Part shown: piece by piece, positions 43,976-52,590 of the stretch | Numbering within the stretch: position 1 is the stretch's first letter | Layout of the letters: each line of letters starts with the position of its first letter | NCBI RefSeq assembly: GCF_017948245.1 | Contig: NZ_CP072865.1 | Coordinates: 1,079,501-1,143,500, forward strand | Reading direction: 5' to 3' | Source of the DNA: Rhizobium sp. NLR16a | GTDB lineage: Bacteria > Pseudomonadota > Alphaproteobacteria > Rhizobiales > Rhizobiaceae | Length of the DNA stretch: 64,000 nt | The notes under the pieces: generated by a model | What the model was told of the DNA's origin: nothing | Databases searched by the model: none | Seen by the model: only the letters and a program-made list of their open reading frames with translations | Translations under genes and position numbers: made by a program

Positions 43976-44575
43976 TTATAAGGTCACTTCGTTGAGCGTC
44001 ATCACTTTTGCACCCCAGTCGCCGATCACAACCGTCGTGACGGAGGCGGGCGCGATATCAAATCTCGGCCAAGCATCGAGCGGCAGTCCCAGAACATGAC
44101 AGACCGCCGCCTTGATCACATCGGCATGAGACACCAGAGCTATTCGCTTCCCATTCCCGCAGCTGGTAAGGCTCTCCATGAGGCTGAAAATCCGAGCCTG
44201 GATGTCCAGCATGGTCTCGCCTCCGGGCGTGCGGGTGAGGCTGCGTGTGGTATTCCAGCGGCGCCACAGGGGATCGTCGTTGAGAACGTCGAACGTCTTT
44301 CCGGACCAATTGCCGAAATTCACCTCGTCCAAAGCATCGTCCGTTTGCGGTAGAGACAGGCCACAGGCCGATGCGATACCTTCTGCCGTCTCCCGTGTTC
44401 GTTCGCGCGGGCTGGTGTAGATCTCATTGATGTCCTCGCGCCGCAGCCTCTGCCCGAGACGCTGAACTTGCGAGCGGCCGGCTTCGCCAAGCGAAATACC
44501 GGCTGTACGGCCCGCCAGGAAATTCCCGACATTGTCGTGCGCGGCGTGACGCACCAGGAAGAACGTTGCCGTCAT
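43976..44575 (-). CDS. Histidine-phosphatase family protein
   Basis: Phosphoglycerate-mutase-like phosphatase of 199 residues. The phospho-histidine motif is [10 protein letters not shown] (His9), partner arginine in [14 protein letters not shown], the acid Glu in [12 protein letters not shown] and the second histidine in ALVSHADVI. The usual RHG is RHA here. Start overlaps the stop of the inositol phosphate synthase gene by four bases (44572-44575). In this context it could dephosphorylate inositol phosphate to inositol, which is inference. Confidence 0.9.
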   Translation of the reverse strand: MTATFFLVRHAAHDNVGNFLAGRTAGISLGEAGRSQVQRLGQRLRREDINEIYTSPRERTRETAEGIASACGLSLPQTDDALDEVNFGNWSGKTFDVLNDDPLWRRWNTTRSLTRTPGGETMLDIQARIFSLMESLTSCGNGKRIALVSHADVIKAAVCHVLGLPLDAWPRFDIAPASVTTVVIGDWGAKVMTLNEVTL

Positions 44576-45675
44576 TCCGCGGCTCCGCGCAGAACATCCT
44601 CCTGGTCATCGATGAAGTTCTGCGTTCGGCGGCGGGCCTCGTAATCGGTGAACTGCTGCGGCGGCGATTTCATGAAATAGCTCGACGGCCCTGTCAGAGC
44701 TCCGCCTAGGCCTCGGTCGAGGGCCAGTTTGGCGCAGCGTATTGCATCGATGACCACGCCGGCGGAATTGGGCGAGTCCCACACCTCAAGCTTGAGCTCT
44801 GCATTGAGCGGCACGCCCCCGAAAGTGGTACCCTCGAGCCGAATATAGGCCCATTTCCTATCGGTGAGCCACGGAACATGGTCACTCGGCCCGACATGTA
44901 CATCGTCTGCAGGAAGCGGAATGTCCAATTGGCTGGTGACCGACTGGGTCTTGGAGATTTTCTTTGATTCCAGCCGCTCGCGCTCGAGCATATTGAGAAA
45001 ATCGGTGTTTCCGCCGAAATTGAGCTGGTAGGTCCGATCTACACGGACGCCCCGTTCGCGGAAGAGATTGACGAGCATTCTGTGGACGATGGTCGCCCCC
45101 ACCTGGCTCTTGATGTCGTCGCCGATGATCGGCAGCTTTCGGGCGGCGAACTTCTGCTGCCATTCCGGTTTGGAGGCTATGAAGACCGGAATGCAATTGA
45201 TAAAGGCGCAACCTGCCGCGAGCGCCTGTTCGGCGTACCACTTCGTTGCTTCTTCCGAGCCAACGGGAAGATACGAAACCAGCACGTCCGTGCGGGTTTG
45301 CCTGAGGATTTCCGCCACGTCCGCTGAAGGCTCCGTCGATTCCTCGATCCGATCCTTAAGATATCTCCCTATCCCATCCATCGTTCTGCCGCGATTCACC
45401 TCGACCCCGAGCGGAGCGACATCTGCGAAACGTTGCGTGTTGTTTGGCTCGGCGTAGATCGCTTCCGCGACATCGCGCCCTACCTTTGAAGCCGCGACAT
45501 CGAAGGCTGCGGATATCTCAATATCGTGCACGTGATATCCACCGAGATCAATGTGCATGAGGCCTGGAACCGGCTCGTTTTCCCGGGCGTTATCATAGTA
45601 GGTAAGTCCTTGAACCAATGACGAGGCGCAATTGCCAACTCCCACCAATCCAACGCGAATGGATTTCGAACGCAT
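44572..45675 (-). CDS. ino1: myo-Inositol-1-phosphate synthase
   Basis: Converts glucose 6-phosphate to myo-inositol 1-phosphate (L-myo-inositol 3-phosphate) with bound NAD+. It has 367 residues, the short form as in actinobacteria and archaea. Features: NAD loop [47 protein letters not shown] (catalytic-lysine segment), [14 protein letters not shown], and [18 protein letters not shown]. Most rhizobia take up and degrade inositol, so a dedicated synthase points to a special product. Coupled to the phosphatase gene and divergent from the 583-residue PRTase-like protein gene. Confidence 0.93.
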   Translation of the reverse strand: MRSKSIRVGLVGVGNCASSLVQGLTYYDNARENEPVPGLMHIDLGGYHVHDIEISAAFDVAASKVGRDVAEAIYAEPNNTQRFADVAPLGVEVNRGRTMDGIGRYLKDRIEESTEPSADVAEILRQTRTDVLVSYLPVGSEEATKWYAEQALAAGCAFINCIPVFIASKPEWQQKFAARKLPIIGDDIKSQVGATIVHRMLVNLFRERGVRVDRTYQLNFGGNTDFLNMLERERLESKKISKTQSVTSQLDIPLPADDVHVGPSDHVPWLTDRKWAYIRLEGTTFGGVPLNAELKLEVWDSPNSAGVVIDAIRCAKLALDRGLGGALTGPSSYFMKSPPQQFTDYEARRRTQNFIDDQEDVLRGAAE

Positions 45676-45817
45676 GGTTCCCTCCAGGGGCTGCTTGCCG
45701 AGGCATCTACAAAGCTAACAAGCGGGAGCCGCCACGGTTCCCGGCCCTCCCGATTATTTCAATCACGTCTGGCGGTCGTCGAGTTCGGGCAGGCATTGCC
45801 GCAAAGAGGAGGACCGG

Positions 45818-47569
45818 ATGCTGGTCTATGGCGATGTCGAGCACATCGAGAACGCAGCTGCAGTCCGCGCATCGATTTCCAAAATGATGATGGCGTGCAT
45901 CGACATGCAGCCGAGCCGGCAGCGCCACGAAGCCCTGGTTCGTGCATTCATCCTGACTGGGGAACTGGTTCAGGGACTGGCCGATCAGGAATTCGGGAGA
46001 AAGGGCGCGGACGATATGTCCGTGTCTCAGGACGCAGGCGCGAAACTTCTGCGCATGCAGGCACGGGCGATCATGCGATCGTGGCGAAACGGTTTTGCCG
46101 GCAGTCTGTTCTTTCCAGAGGATTGGCGAGCCAAACTCGATTGTCTTGCCAGTGCCGATCCGGTGCGGACGAAACGCGCAGAGGGCTACGCTTTTTATGC
46201 TGTGTATCCCGAGAGCTATATCGAGTCGGCTTCGATCTCCAATTTGACGCCTAAGACAGTCGTCATCGGGATACGAAGCATAGGAACCGGACTCGCGGCC
46301 CTGGTTTCTGCAGCCTTGGGTGCCGAGCCGGCTTATTCGTTGCGCCCGACTGGCCACCCCTTCGAGCGGCGTGTACGTGTCGCACCGGCTCTATCGAAGC
46401 GCATTCTTGCCGACCCTGAAACCGATTTTGCCATCGTCGATGAGGGGCCGGGGCTATCGGGGAGCTCGTTCGGTTGCGTTGCGGACTGGTTGCAGGAGAA
46501 CGGCGTGGCGTCTGGCCGGCTTCATTTTTTCCCGAGCCACACGGGTGAACCGGGCCCGCATGCAAGCGAGCCCCATCGGACCCGTTGGCGAGATCGGCCA
46601 CGCCATGTCGTCAGCTTCGACGATCTTGTCCTCAAGCCCCAAGATCCGAAACACCGTCTGCAGACATGGGCGGCCGATGTTGTCGGAGTTGCGCGTTCAT
46701 CGTGGCGGGACCTGTCCGGTGGCGCTTGGCGCGGGGTTCGGTATCGCGATCCTTCACATTGGCCGCCGAGCTACATGCAGATGGAAAAACGCAAATTCCT
46801 GATGGAGGCCGAAGGACGGGCCTGGCATGTCAAGTTTGCCGGACTCTGCGGGAGCGACGTCGACAAGGCCAGAAGAGGCTCTTTGCTGAGCGAAGCCGGC
46901 TTTATCCCGAAGATTGCCGGCACCTGTTACGGATTTCTCATCGACGAGTGGCTGGATGGAACGCCCCTCGACCATAGCGGCGTCAGCAGGCGCGACATCG
47001 TGGATCACCTCGGACGTTATCTCGGTTTTCGTGCCCGTCACCTCCCGGCACGAAGCGGCGGCGCCTCGATCCAGAAACTGTATGAGATGGCCACTCACAA
47101 TATTGCGGAAGCGGCAGGATCGGACACGGCAGAAAATTTGAGGTGCCTGACAGGCACGCCCGGGCGGCTAGCCGGACGATTGCGGCCGGTCGACACGGAC
47201 AACCGGCTTCACCCCTGGGAATGGCTGACGACCACCGCCGGGCGGCGCATCGTGAAGACGGATGCGCTCGATCACAATGCGGCCCACGATCTGATCGGGT
47301 GCCAGGACATTGCCTGGGACGTCGTGGGTGCCTGCGTGGAATTCGAACTCTCGAGCAAGGAGCGTGATCGTCTTGTCGATCTCGTCGGTCGGGAAGCGGA
47401 CTGCGATCTCAGCGACGACGTGCTCAGGTTTTTTGAGCCCTGCTATCTCGGTTTTCAGATAGGCCTGTGGTCGCAGGCCAGGGCCAGCGTCGATGGCGCG
47501 GAGGCAGAGCGCATTGAAAATACCATCAAACGTTACCTGGACCGCCTGCCGCCATTGATTGGACCATGA
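45818..47569 (+). CDS. PRTase-like plus kinase-like fusion of unknown function
   Basis: Protein of 583 residues. Residues 1-145 have no recognised motif. Residues 149-162 (VIGIRSIGTGLAAL) and 206-218 (IVDEGPGLSGSSF) resemble the substrate and PRPP loops of type I phosphoribosyltransferases, though the second acidic residue is Glu rather than Asp. From about 322 (KRKFLMEAEGRAWHVKFAG) to 515, with FLIDEWLDGTPL, HPWEWLTTTAGRRIVKTDAL and GCQDIAWDVVGACVEF, it looks like an aminoglycoside-phosphotransferase-type kinase, with an unusual His-Asn-based core. GAGGAGGACCGG precedes the ATG. Divergent from the inositol phosphate synthase gene; the reaction is unknown. Confidence 0.8.
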   Translation: MLVYGDVEHIENAAAVRASISKMMMACIDMQPSRQRHEALVRAFILTGELVQGLADQEFGRKGADDMSVSQDAGAKLLRMQARAIMRSWRNGFAGSLFFPEDWRAKLDCLASADPVRTKRAEGYAFYAVYPESYIESASISNLTPKTVVIGIRSIGTGLAALVSAALGAEPAYSLRPTGHPFERRVRVAPALSKRILADPETDFAIVDEGPGLSGSSFGCVADWLQENGVASGRLHFFPSHTGEPGPHASEPHRTRWRDRPRHVVSFDDLVLKPQDPKHRLQTWAADVVGVARSSWRDLSGGAWRGVRYRDPSHWPPSYMQMEKRKFLMEAEGRAWHVKFAGLCGSDVDKARRGSLLSEAGFIPKIAGTCYGFLIDEWLDGTPLDHSGVSRRDIVDHLGRYLGFRARHLPARSGGASIQKLYEMATHNIAEAAGSDTAENLRCLTGTPGRLAGRLRPVDTDNRLHPWEWLTTTAGRRIVKTDALDHNAAHDLIGCQDIAWDVVGACVEFELSSKERDRLVDLVGREADCDLSDDVLRFFEPCYLGFQIGLWSQARASVDGAEAERIENTIKRYLDRLPPLIGP

Positions 47570-48333
47570 CTGCGGCGATCTGGCAGTTTATCAGCAAATG
47601 ACGGAGGCGGTTCCGCCATCGGGTGGCGAGTTCCATGTTCCACCAGATAAACTTCACGTTCCGGATTGGCACGAATGACAAACCCGGCGCTTCTCAGCAT
47701 CGCTTCGACCGCCGCCTTGTTCGGAATGAACCAATTGGTCGGGTCGCCAGCGTAACGTTGTTCCACGAAATACACTTTGGGAAAGCCGCGCTGCTCAAAT
47801 ATTGTCGTGTTGAAGAAGTCGTAGTTTTCGCTGAGTGCCGCGACTTCCTCTTCACCGCGCTGCATGCATTGAAACAGCATCTGGCCGCCGACAACATGCT
47901 CATGCAGAAGGTCGAGCGCCAGCAGCGGATGCCGCAGGTGATAAAGGACACCCATGAAAAGGACCAGGTCAAATCTCTCCTTCAGTTTTTCCACCTCGTA
48001 CACCGACATCAGCTTGAACTCGATATCCTCACCTGTCTGTCTGGCTGCGAACTCGGCTTGCCTGAGGTAATGCGGGTCGGAATCGATTCCGACGACCCGT
48101 CCGGCATTTCTTCTTTTCATTTCAAGTGAATAGAACCCGGCGTTGCAGCCGATGTCGAGAACGCTGCACCCCCGGAGATCTTCAGGCACAACCTGCTGAA
48201 AGTGGGCCCATTTGAAGGAGGGGTAGTCACCAAGGAAATGATCAGGTGCTGTCTGAACGCCGTTAATTCGCAGGTTGTGAAACCATGGCCTCAGGGCTGC
48301 GATGTCGCTTTCCAGTCGAGCCTTCTCGTTCAT
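47533..48333 (-). CDS. SAM-dependent methyltransferase, CmoB-like
   Basis: Class I methyltransferase of 266 residues. The SAM loop is VLDIGCNAGFYSLEMKRR, the acid after strand 2 GIDSDPHYLRQAEF, and the post-loop MGVLYHLRHPLLAL matches the CmoB/DUF1698 group (CmoB has MGVLYHRRSPL). It lacks the N-terminal part of CmoB, so it is unlikely to be the tRNA enzyme. The family is known from carbohydrate-related gene clusters, but its substrate is not known. The 3' end overlaps the 583-residue protein's gene tail-to-tail by 37 bases. Confidence 0.85.
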   Translation of the reverse strand: MNEKARLESDIAALRPWFHNLRINGVQTAPDHFLGDYPSFKWAHFQQVVPEDLRGCSVLDIGCNAGFYSLEMKRRNAGRVVGIDSDPHYLRQAEFAARQTGEDIEFKLMSVYEVEKLKERFDLVLFMGVLYHLRHPLLALDLLHEHVVGGQMLFQCMQRGEEEVAALSENYDFFNTTIFEQRGFPKVYFVEQRYAGDPTNWFIPNKAAVEAMLRSAGFVIRANPEREVYLVEHGTRHPMAEPPPSFADKLPDRRSHGPINGGRRSR

Positions 48334-48358
48334 TCCGTGCTCCGATCCGCAGCGTCGA

Positions 48359-48622
48359 TCATTGCTTCGACTGTGCCGCCGAGATGTGTGTTCGGTTACG
48401 TTTGAATTTTCTGATCGCCGACCGTATCTGCTCGACGGACCGGGGGCCGATCCCCGGGAGTTGGAGGAGTTCAGCGTTCTTCATATCTGCCAATTGGCTC
48501 ATTCGGTGAATTCCGCTTCTGCCGAGCGAACGGGCGATCCATCCAGCGAGACAGGTGGTCAATAAGGGATCTTCGGTATCTCCCCCTCCAATCTTCGTCC
48601 GCTTTTGAGATACCTGCGGCAT
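48359..48622 (-). CDS. Small helix-hairpin-helix protein, like the RNA polymerase alpha C-terminal domain
   Basis: Protein of 87 residues. Residues about 30-75 (SGIHRMSQLADMKNAELLQL, PGIGPRSVEQIRSAIRKFKR) have the helix-hairpin-helix pattern of the RNA polymerase alpha C-terminal domain. The domain is alone, without the N-terminal assembly domain. It lies 25 bases upstream of the methyltransferase gene on the same strand. The start is not supported by a strong ribosome site; a later start is possible. Role unknown; DNA binding or anti-repressor activity is inference. Confidence 0.6.
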   Translation of the reverse strand: MPQVSQKRTKIGGGDTEDPLLTTCLAGWIARSLGRSGIHRMSQLADMKNAELLQLPGIGPRSVEQIRSAIRKFKRNRTHISAAQSKQ

Positions 48623-48758
48623 GTTCAGCTTTAGCCGGCTTCTTCAGATGTGGTCGAACCCTCTTGATGGTTTTCGGTTCCCGCTGAAGAAGAAAAACCC
48701 GTCAATTCTGTGCGACATTGTCCTTGTCGGCTCACACAAAGATTTCTGGACGGTGAAA

Positions 48759-49118
48759 CTAATCATCAGAATTGTTCGACGGATTGGTGTTGGGCGGCAT
48801 ATCTCCCGGACGGATGATGCGCGAATAACCGGTGTCGGGCGCCGGCTCCACCATCTCGGCGTCGCCGACGGGAGGGGGCCTGAGTTCGCCGTTGCATTCG
48901 TCCAGTTTCTTGGAGAGATCTTGGTGGTCATCCGCTGAACCGCGGCTCTGGTTTGGCTGTGACGGGGCGACGCATTTGTCAGGCGGCGCCTGCGCGTTCG
49001 CCTGGAGCGGTAGGGGAAGGATCGCCACGGCGAGCGACAGCGCGCTTAGGAGTCGTTTGAACTCCCGGGATGTGGTCGGCATGCCTGAAACCTCCGTTTG
49101 TAGTTTCCCAGATGTCAT
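48759..49118 (-). CDS. Small secreted proline-rich protein, unknown
   Basis: Protein of 119 residues with an N-terminal hydrophobic segment (LLSALSLAVAILPLPLQANA, signal-peptide-like with ANAQA cleavage) and a Pro/Asp/Asn-rich mature part with two cysteines (DKCVAP and DECNGE). No known domain was recognised. The start at 49118 has AAGGA at good spacing; a second ATG at 49082 would also leave the signal segment intact. Follows the PQQ-type dehydrogenase gene on the same strand by 37 bases, so it may be a small periplasmic partner of that enzyme. Confidence 0.65.
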   Translation of the reverse strand: MTSGKLQTEVSGMPTTSREFKRLLSALSLAVAILPLPLQANAQAPPDKCVAPSQPNQSRGSADDHQDLSKKLDECNGELRPPPVGDAEMVEPAPDTGYSRIIRPGDMPPNTNPSNNSDD

Positions 49119-49155
49119 CTCAGTCCTTCTTTCGAATTAGGCCTCCACCAAGTCC

Positions 49156-50730
49156 TTAGGGGCCGGCCGCAGGGGCAATCTGCATCGGCCCAGGCTGAAA
49201 CTTGTCCGGCAGTCCGGAAAGTGGTTTTTGGCCGGTCAAGCGCTCGTCGACCGAGGCCTGGTGTCCCTGGGTTTGGGCGGTGGAATTCGTCGGTTCCGTT
49301 CCGATGCCGGGGTTCGAAGCGAAGGTCGGCGCTGTTTTCGAATTCGTCGAGCCTTGTGGATTCCCCGATAGCTGATCGGTGCCAATTGGCTGCGGCGTGA
49401 CTTTGCCGTCGGATGAAGCGACGCGCCAAACGGTGTTGCCGGCATCATCTGCAACAAGCAGCGCTCCCGTCCCATCGATCCCCACTCCGACCGGCCGCCC
49501 CTTTGCCTGATCGCCCTGGATAAAGCCAGTGACGACGTCCTGGGCCTTGCCAGATGGCTTGCCATTCTGGAACGGTACGAAGACTACTTTGTAGCCATTG
49601 AAGCTATTCCGGTTCCAGCTGCCGTGCTCGCCGATGAAGGCGCCGTTGGCGTATGCGGCTGGCAGCGCGGAATTCATCGAGAAGGTCAATCCGAGCGCGG
49701 CAACATGGCTGGACAGGGCGTAGTCCGGTCGGATTGCCTTTTCGATCATATCGGTTCGGGGCGGATGAACGCGAGCGTCGACGTGATTGCCGTAGTAGCT
49801 CCACGGCCAGCCGTAGAAGGCGCCGTCCTCCACAGAGGTCATATAGTCGGGAACGAGGTTTGGGCCGAGCTCGTCACGCTCATTGACGACAACCCAGAGC
49901 GCCCCCGTTTCGGGATTGAAGGTGAGACCGTTCGGATTGCGCAGACCGGAGGCGAAAACGCGGGCGGCGCCGGTTTGCCGGTCGACCTGCCAGACCGCTG
50001 CACGGCCTTTCTCTGCCTCCAGCCCGTTCTCGACGATGTTGGAATTCGAACCGACCGAGACATAGAGCGTCAGGCCGTCGGGGCTGAGGGCCAGATCCTT
50101 TGTCCAATGATGATTGATCGGGCCGCCGGGAAGCGGCGTCAGGATTTTCGGCTGCGCGGTGATGTCGTTCCGGCCGAGTTCGTAAGGGTAGGCAAGGATG
50201 GCGCTCGTCGTGGCGACGTAAAGCGTATTGTTTATCCAGGCAAGGCCGAAGGGAGAATCGAGCTTCTTCAGCAGGTCATGGCGTTCATCGACGGTGCCGT
50301 CGCGATTGGTGTCACGCAGCAGCGTAATGATATTGCTCTCTTTCTGTTCACCGCTGCCGCCGTGGGCGATAGACATGATCCAGCCGCGGATGAGATCCTT
50401 CGGCCGCGAGGTCGGTTCGCCGGTCGGGCCGCGGGACTGGACGACGAGCACGTCGCCGTTGGGCAGGGTATGGACCGTGCGCGGATTGGCAAGGCCCTTC
50501 GCATAGGCAGTGACCTTCAAGCCATCGGGAACGGCAGGCGTCTCTCCTTCCTTCCAGTCGACCACTTCCGCGACCTTCAGATCAGATATCAGGGAGGAAG
50601 ACGGCTCAGGCAGAATCGGGTTCGGGCCGATCTGCTGCGACAGATCGAATTCGGCCTCCTGCGCCGACGTGCCGAATCCGAAGAAAAGCAACAGAACCGA
50701 CGGGCCGAGAATGAGGGACCTCATCATCAT
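49156..50730 (-). CDS. PQQ-type sorbosone/glucose dehydrogenase family protein
   Basis: Periplasmic six-bladed beta-propeller of 524 residues with signal peptide (MMMRSLILGPSVLLLFFGFG, then TSAQE). Typical segments: GLANPRTVHTLPNGDVLVVQ, GPINHHWTKDLALSPDGLTL, GLRNPNGLTFNPETGALWVV, NERDELGPNLVPDYMTSV and GEHGSWNRNSFNGYKVVFVP. This matches the GSDH/L-sorbosone dehydrogenase group. The C-terminal 80 residues are Thr/Ser/Pro-rich and low in complexity. Three ATGs in a row (50730, 50727, 50724) follow GGAGG; 50724-50727 have the best spacing. Its start overlaps the DUF2231-like gene. No PQQ synthesis genes are in the window. Confidence 0.9.
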   Translation of the reverse strand: MMMRSLILGPSVLLLFFGFGTSAQEAEFDLSQQIGPNPILPEPSSSLISDLKVAEVVDWKEGETPAVPDGLKVTAYAKGLANPRTVHTLPNGDVLVVQSRGPTGEPTSRPKDLIRGWIMSIAHGGSGEQKESNIITLLRDTNRDGTVDERHDLLKKLDSPFGLAWINNTLYVATTSAILAYPYELGRNDITAQPKILTPLPGGPINHHWTKDLALSPDGLTLYVSVGSNSNIVENGLEAEKGRAAVWQVDRQTGAARVFASGLRNPNGLTFNPETGALWVVVNERDELGPNLVPDYMTSVEDGAFYGWPWSYYGNHVDARVHPPRTDMIEKAIRPDYALSSHVAALGLTFSMNSALPAAYANGAFIGEHGSWNRNSFNGYKVVFVPFQNGKPSGKAQDVVTGFIQGDQAKGRPVGVGIDGTGALLVADDAGNTVWRVASSDGKVTPQPIGTDQLSGNPQGSTNSKTAPTFASNPGIGTEPTNSTAQTQGHQASVDERLTGQKPLSGLPDKFQPGPMQIAPAAGP

Positions 50731-51164
50731 ATCCTCCAGGCCAATCTGGCATATTTGCGGGCAGAAACAGCGACTGCCACCAGGCAAAGCGCTGATGTAA
50801 CGGCCGAGAGCGTCAGCCCATAGGGAACCACGGCAGTCCATCCGTCGCCGGCATGGACAAGGCTGTTCAGGAAGGCGAGGACGAGGATGATCAGGTAGAG
50901 AAGCACAGACGGGAAAGCCGACCGCAGCGGACGGGTGCGGGGCCGCGCAAGGTCAATCAAGCCAGCCAGGATCGCAATCGCGCCGAACACCAGGCCGGCG
51001 CACAACAGCCAGGCGGAGAAGTTCTGCCACATGAGGTTGTTGCTCTGCCAGAAGGCGATATCGGTCGCGAGCGCAAGCGTGAAGCAGACGAAAGGGAACG
51101 GGACGAAGAGCGACTGTATCGGATAGGCGGTCGCGTCCCGATCGTTGGGGGAAAGTATAGCCAT
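50727..51164 (-). CDS. DUF2231-like membrane protein
   Basis: Inner-membrane protein of 145 residues with four hydrophobic helices (SLFVPFPFVCFTLALATDIA, the second about 45-68, then VLLYLIILVLAFLNSLV and the last near 118-135). DUF2231-type proteins are frequently next to PQQ-type sugar dehydrogenases and may supply an electron-transfer or docking partner, which is inference. The stop region overlaps the dehydrogenase start by four bases. No cytochrome motif is present. Confidence 0.8.
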   Translation of the reverse strand: MAILSPNDRDATAYPIQSLFVPFPFVCFTLALATDIAFWQSNNLMWQNFSAWLLCAGLVFGAIAILAGLIDLARPRTRPLRSAFPSVLLYLIILVLAFLNSLVHAGDGWTAVVPYGLTLSAVTSALCLVAVAVSARKYARLAWRI

Positions 51165-51442
51165 GGCATGCTCCGAGCGGCAAGAGCGCAGATATGCGAT
51201 CCAACCGTGGAGGCAGCGGATAGTTCCGTTGCGGCGGCACCGGTTTGTCGATCGCCTCCTCGGCGAAATCGCGGAATTGCGGCGGCCGCCTTTCGCGTTG
51301 CACTACCGGAATGACAATGTTTGGAGGCCCCTCTGTCGGTCATGCCTGCGACAGGCGGAGGAATGAAGGAGGGGCAGCGTTTTCGCCTGAAAGGGCGACG
51401 GTGCCAAGACTGCCGCCGAACACGGGGACGAAGCGCCGACCT
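51165..51442. other. Intergenic, nothing recognised
   Basis: No convincing gene between the DUF2231-like gene and the TehB-like methyltransferase gene. The sequence is GC-rich, with no clear hairpin. It must contain the promoter of the minus-strand dehydrogenase operon at its left end. Confidence 0.4.
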
Positions 51443-52030
51443 TTATCGTTGCGCACTCACGATGAGCCAGCGGGTCGGCTTGCCGTCATATCCGCCGCCG
51501 TCGCTTTCCTCGACGGCGAGGTTGCGCCAGCCGCCTGCCCTCAGAAGCGCCGACAGCCAATCGGCGGATGGATAGTTGTAATAGCGCCCGAAGCCATCAT
51601 GCCCTTCGGCTTCTCCCGACTTGAAGCTTGCGTGGAGGATGCCGCCGGTTCTGAGCGCGCGGTGAATACGGGCGAAGATGTCGGGCAGGGCCGATCTCGG
51701 GACATGAAGGAGACTCGCTTCGGCCCAGACGCCGTCGAACGCGGCCTGGGCGTTGAGATCCTCAAACAGCATGACCTTGACCTTCCTGCCGATTCGCGCC
51801 TCGGCCTGTGCTGCGAGTTCGGGTGAGCCGTCGGTTGGCGTCACGTCAAAGCCTTGAGAGAGCATGTAGGCGCTGTCCTGGCCGCCGCCGCAGCCAAGTT
51901 CGAGGATCGCGGCTCCCGGCGCAAGTCGGGCAAGAAAGGCGTCGAGCTTCTGTTTCGGCAGGCTGCGCGCGCGGTTGGCGTATATCTCTGCGTTGTTGTC
52001 GTAGAAGGCGGAGGTGCTGTTATGGGGCAT
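51443..52030 (-). CDS. Class I SAM-dependent methyltransferase (TehB-like)
   Basis: Methyltransferase of 195 residues. SAM loop AAILELGCGGGQDSAYML, acid after strand 2 VTPTDGSPELAAQAE, and the DGVWAEASLLHVPRSALPD segment as in TehB/UbiE-like proteins. The target is unknown; the family methylates small molecules. The start at 52030 overlaps the end of the ParE toxin gene by 11 bases, so the enzyme gene may be co-transcribed with the toxin-antitoxin pair. Confidence 0.88.
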   Translation of the reverse strand: MPHNSTSAFYDNNAEIYANRARSLPKQKLDAFLARLAPGAAILELGCGGGQDSAYMLSQGFDVTPTDGSPELAAQAEARIGRKVKVMLFEDLNAQAAFDGVWAEASLLHVPRSALPDIFARIHRALRTGGILHASFKSGEAEGHDGFGRYYNYPSADWLSALLRAGGWRNLAVEESDGGGYDGKPTRWLIVSAQR

Positions 52031-52355
52031 GGGGGGTGGCCGGTCGGGGTCGTCGGTTGGATTGGAGATGTCTTTCTGCAAGTCGGTCGGCGCCGATGAT
52101 GTCGATGACGAGTATGCCGTCGGGTATTTCCCGGTAGAAGGCGACGTGGCGCATGTGGAGGAGGCGGCGAAGGCCGGCGCCGAGCGCGTCACACTCGTCG
52201 CCCATGGAGGGCACGCGCGAAAGAAGTATGAAAATCCGGTCCCAGTCGAGAAGGTAGGCATCCGCCTGCGCCTCGCCGAAATGCAGATTGGCATACTCGT
52301 CAATGCCTGACAGTACGGCGTCGGCCGTTCGGGTCAGCCTATAGGTTGATGTCAC
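52020..52355 (-). CDS. parE: ParE/RelE-family toxin
   Basis: Type II toxin of 111 residues with the ParE fold: STYRLTRTADAVLSGIDEYA, RVPSMGDECDALGAGLRRLL, HVAFYREIPDGILVIDIIGA. ParE toxins inhibit DNA gyrase. The antitoxin gene lies upstream and overlaps by 17 bases. The start (ATG at 52355) lies inside the antitoxin end. The C-terminal end is Arg/Pro-rich and overlaps the next gene by 11 bases. Confidence 0.9.
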   Translation of the reverse strand: MTSTYRLTRTADAVLSGIDEYANLHFGEAQADAYLLDWDRIFILLSRVPSMGDECDALGAGLRRLLHMRHVAFYREIPDGILVIDIIGADRLAERHLQSNRRPRPATPHAP

Positions 52356-52590
52356 GCAGCTTCACCTTCGTTTCCAACAGGATATCGTGAATGCGCCGGT
52401 CGCTGATACCGCTCTCCTCGGCCTGCCTCAGGATCTCGCGCAGTTCGTCGTCGTCGAGCTTACGGTGGTCCTGGTCCTTCACGATCAGCTCCGCCACGAA
52501 TGCGTCGGCGCTGTCGTATCTGCCGCTTGCGACACAGCGCGAGATGTAATCCGCCAGATTATTCGGAAGCGAGATCGTCATTTTCGCCAT
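52339..52590 (-). CDS. parD: ParD-family antitoxin
   Basis: Antitoxin of 83 residues with an N-terminal ribbon-helix-helix (KMTISLPNNLADYISRCVAS) for DNA binding and autoregulation, and a C-terminal toxin-binding tail (DDELREILRQAEESGISDRR). The start at 52590 (MAKMTISLPNN) is chosen over the open frame further up, which has a low-complexity leader. Together with the following ParE gene it is a complete toxin-antitoxin module. Confidence 0.9.
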   Translation of the reverse strand: MAKMTISLPNNLADYISRCVASGRYDSADAFVAELIVKDQDHRKLDDDELREILRQAEESGISDRRIHDILLETKVKLRDINL

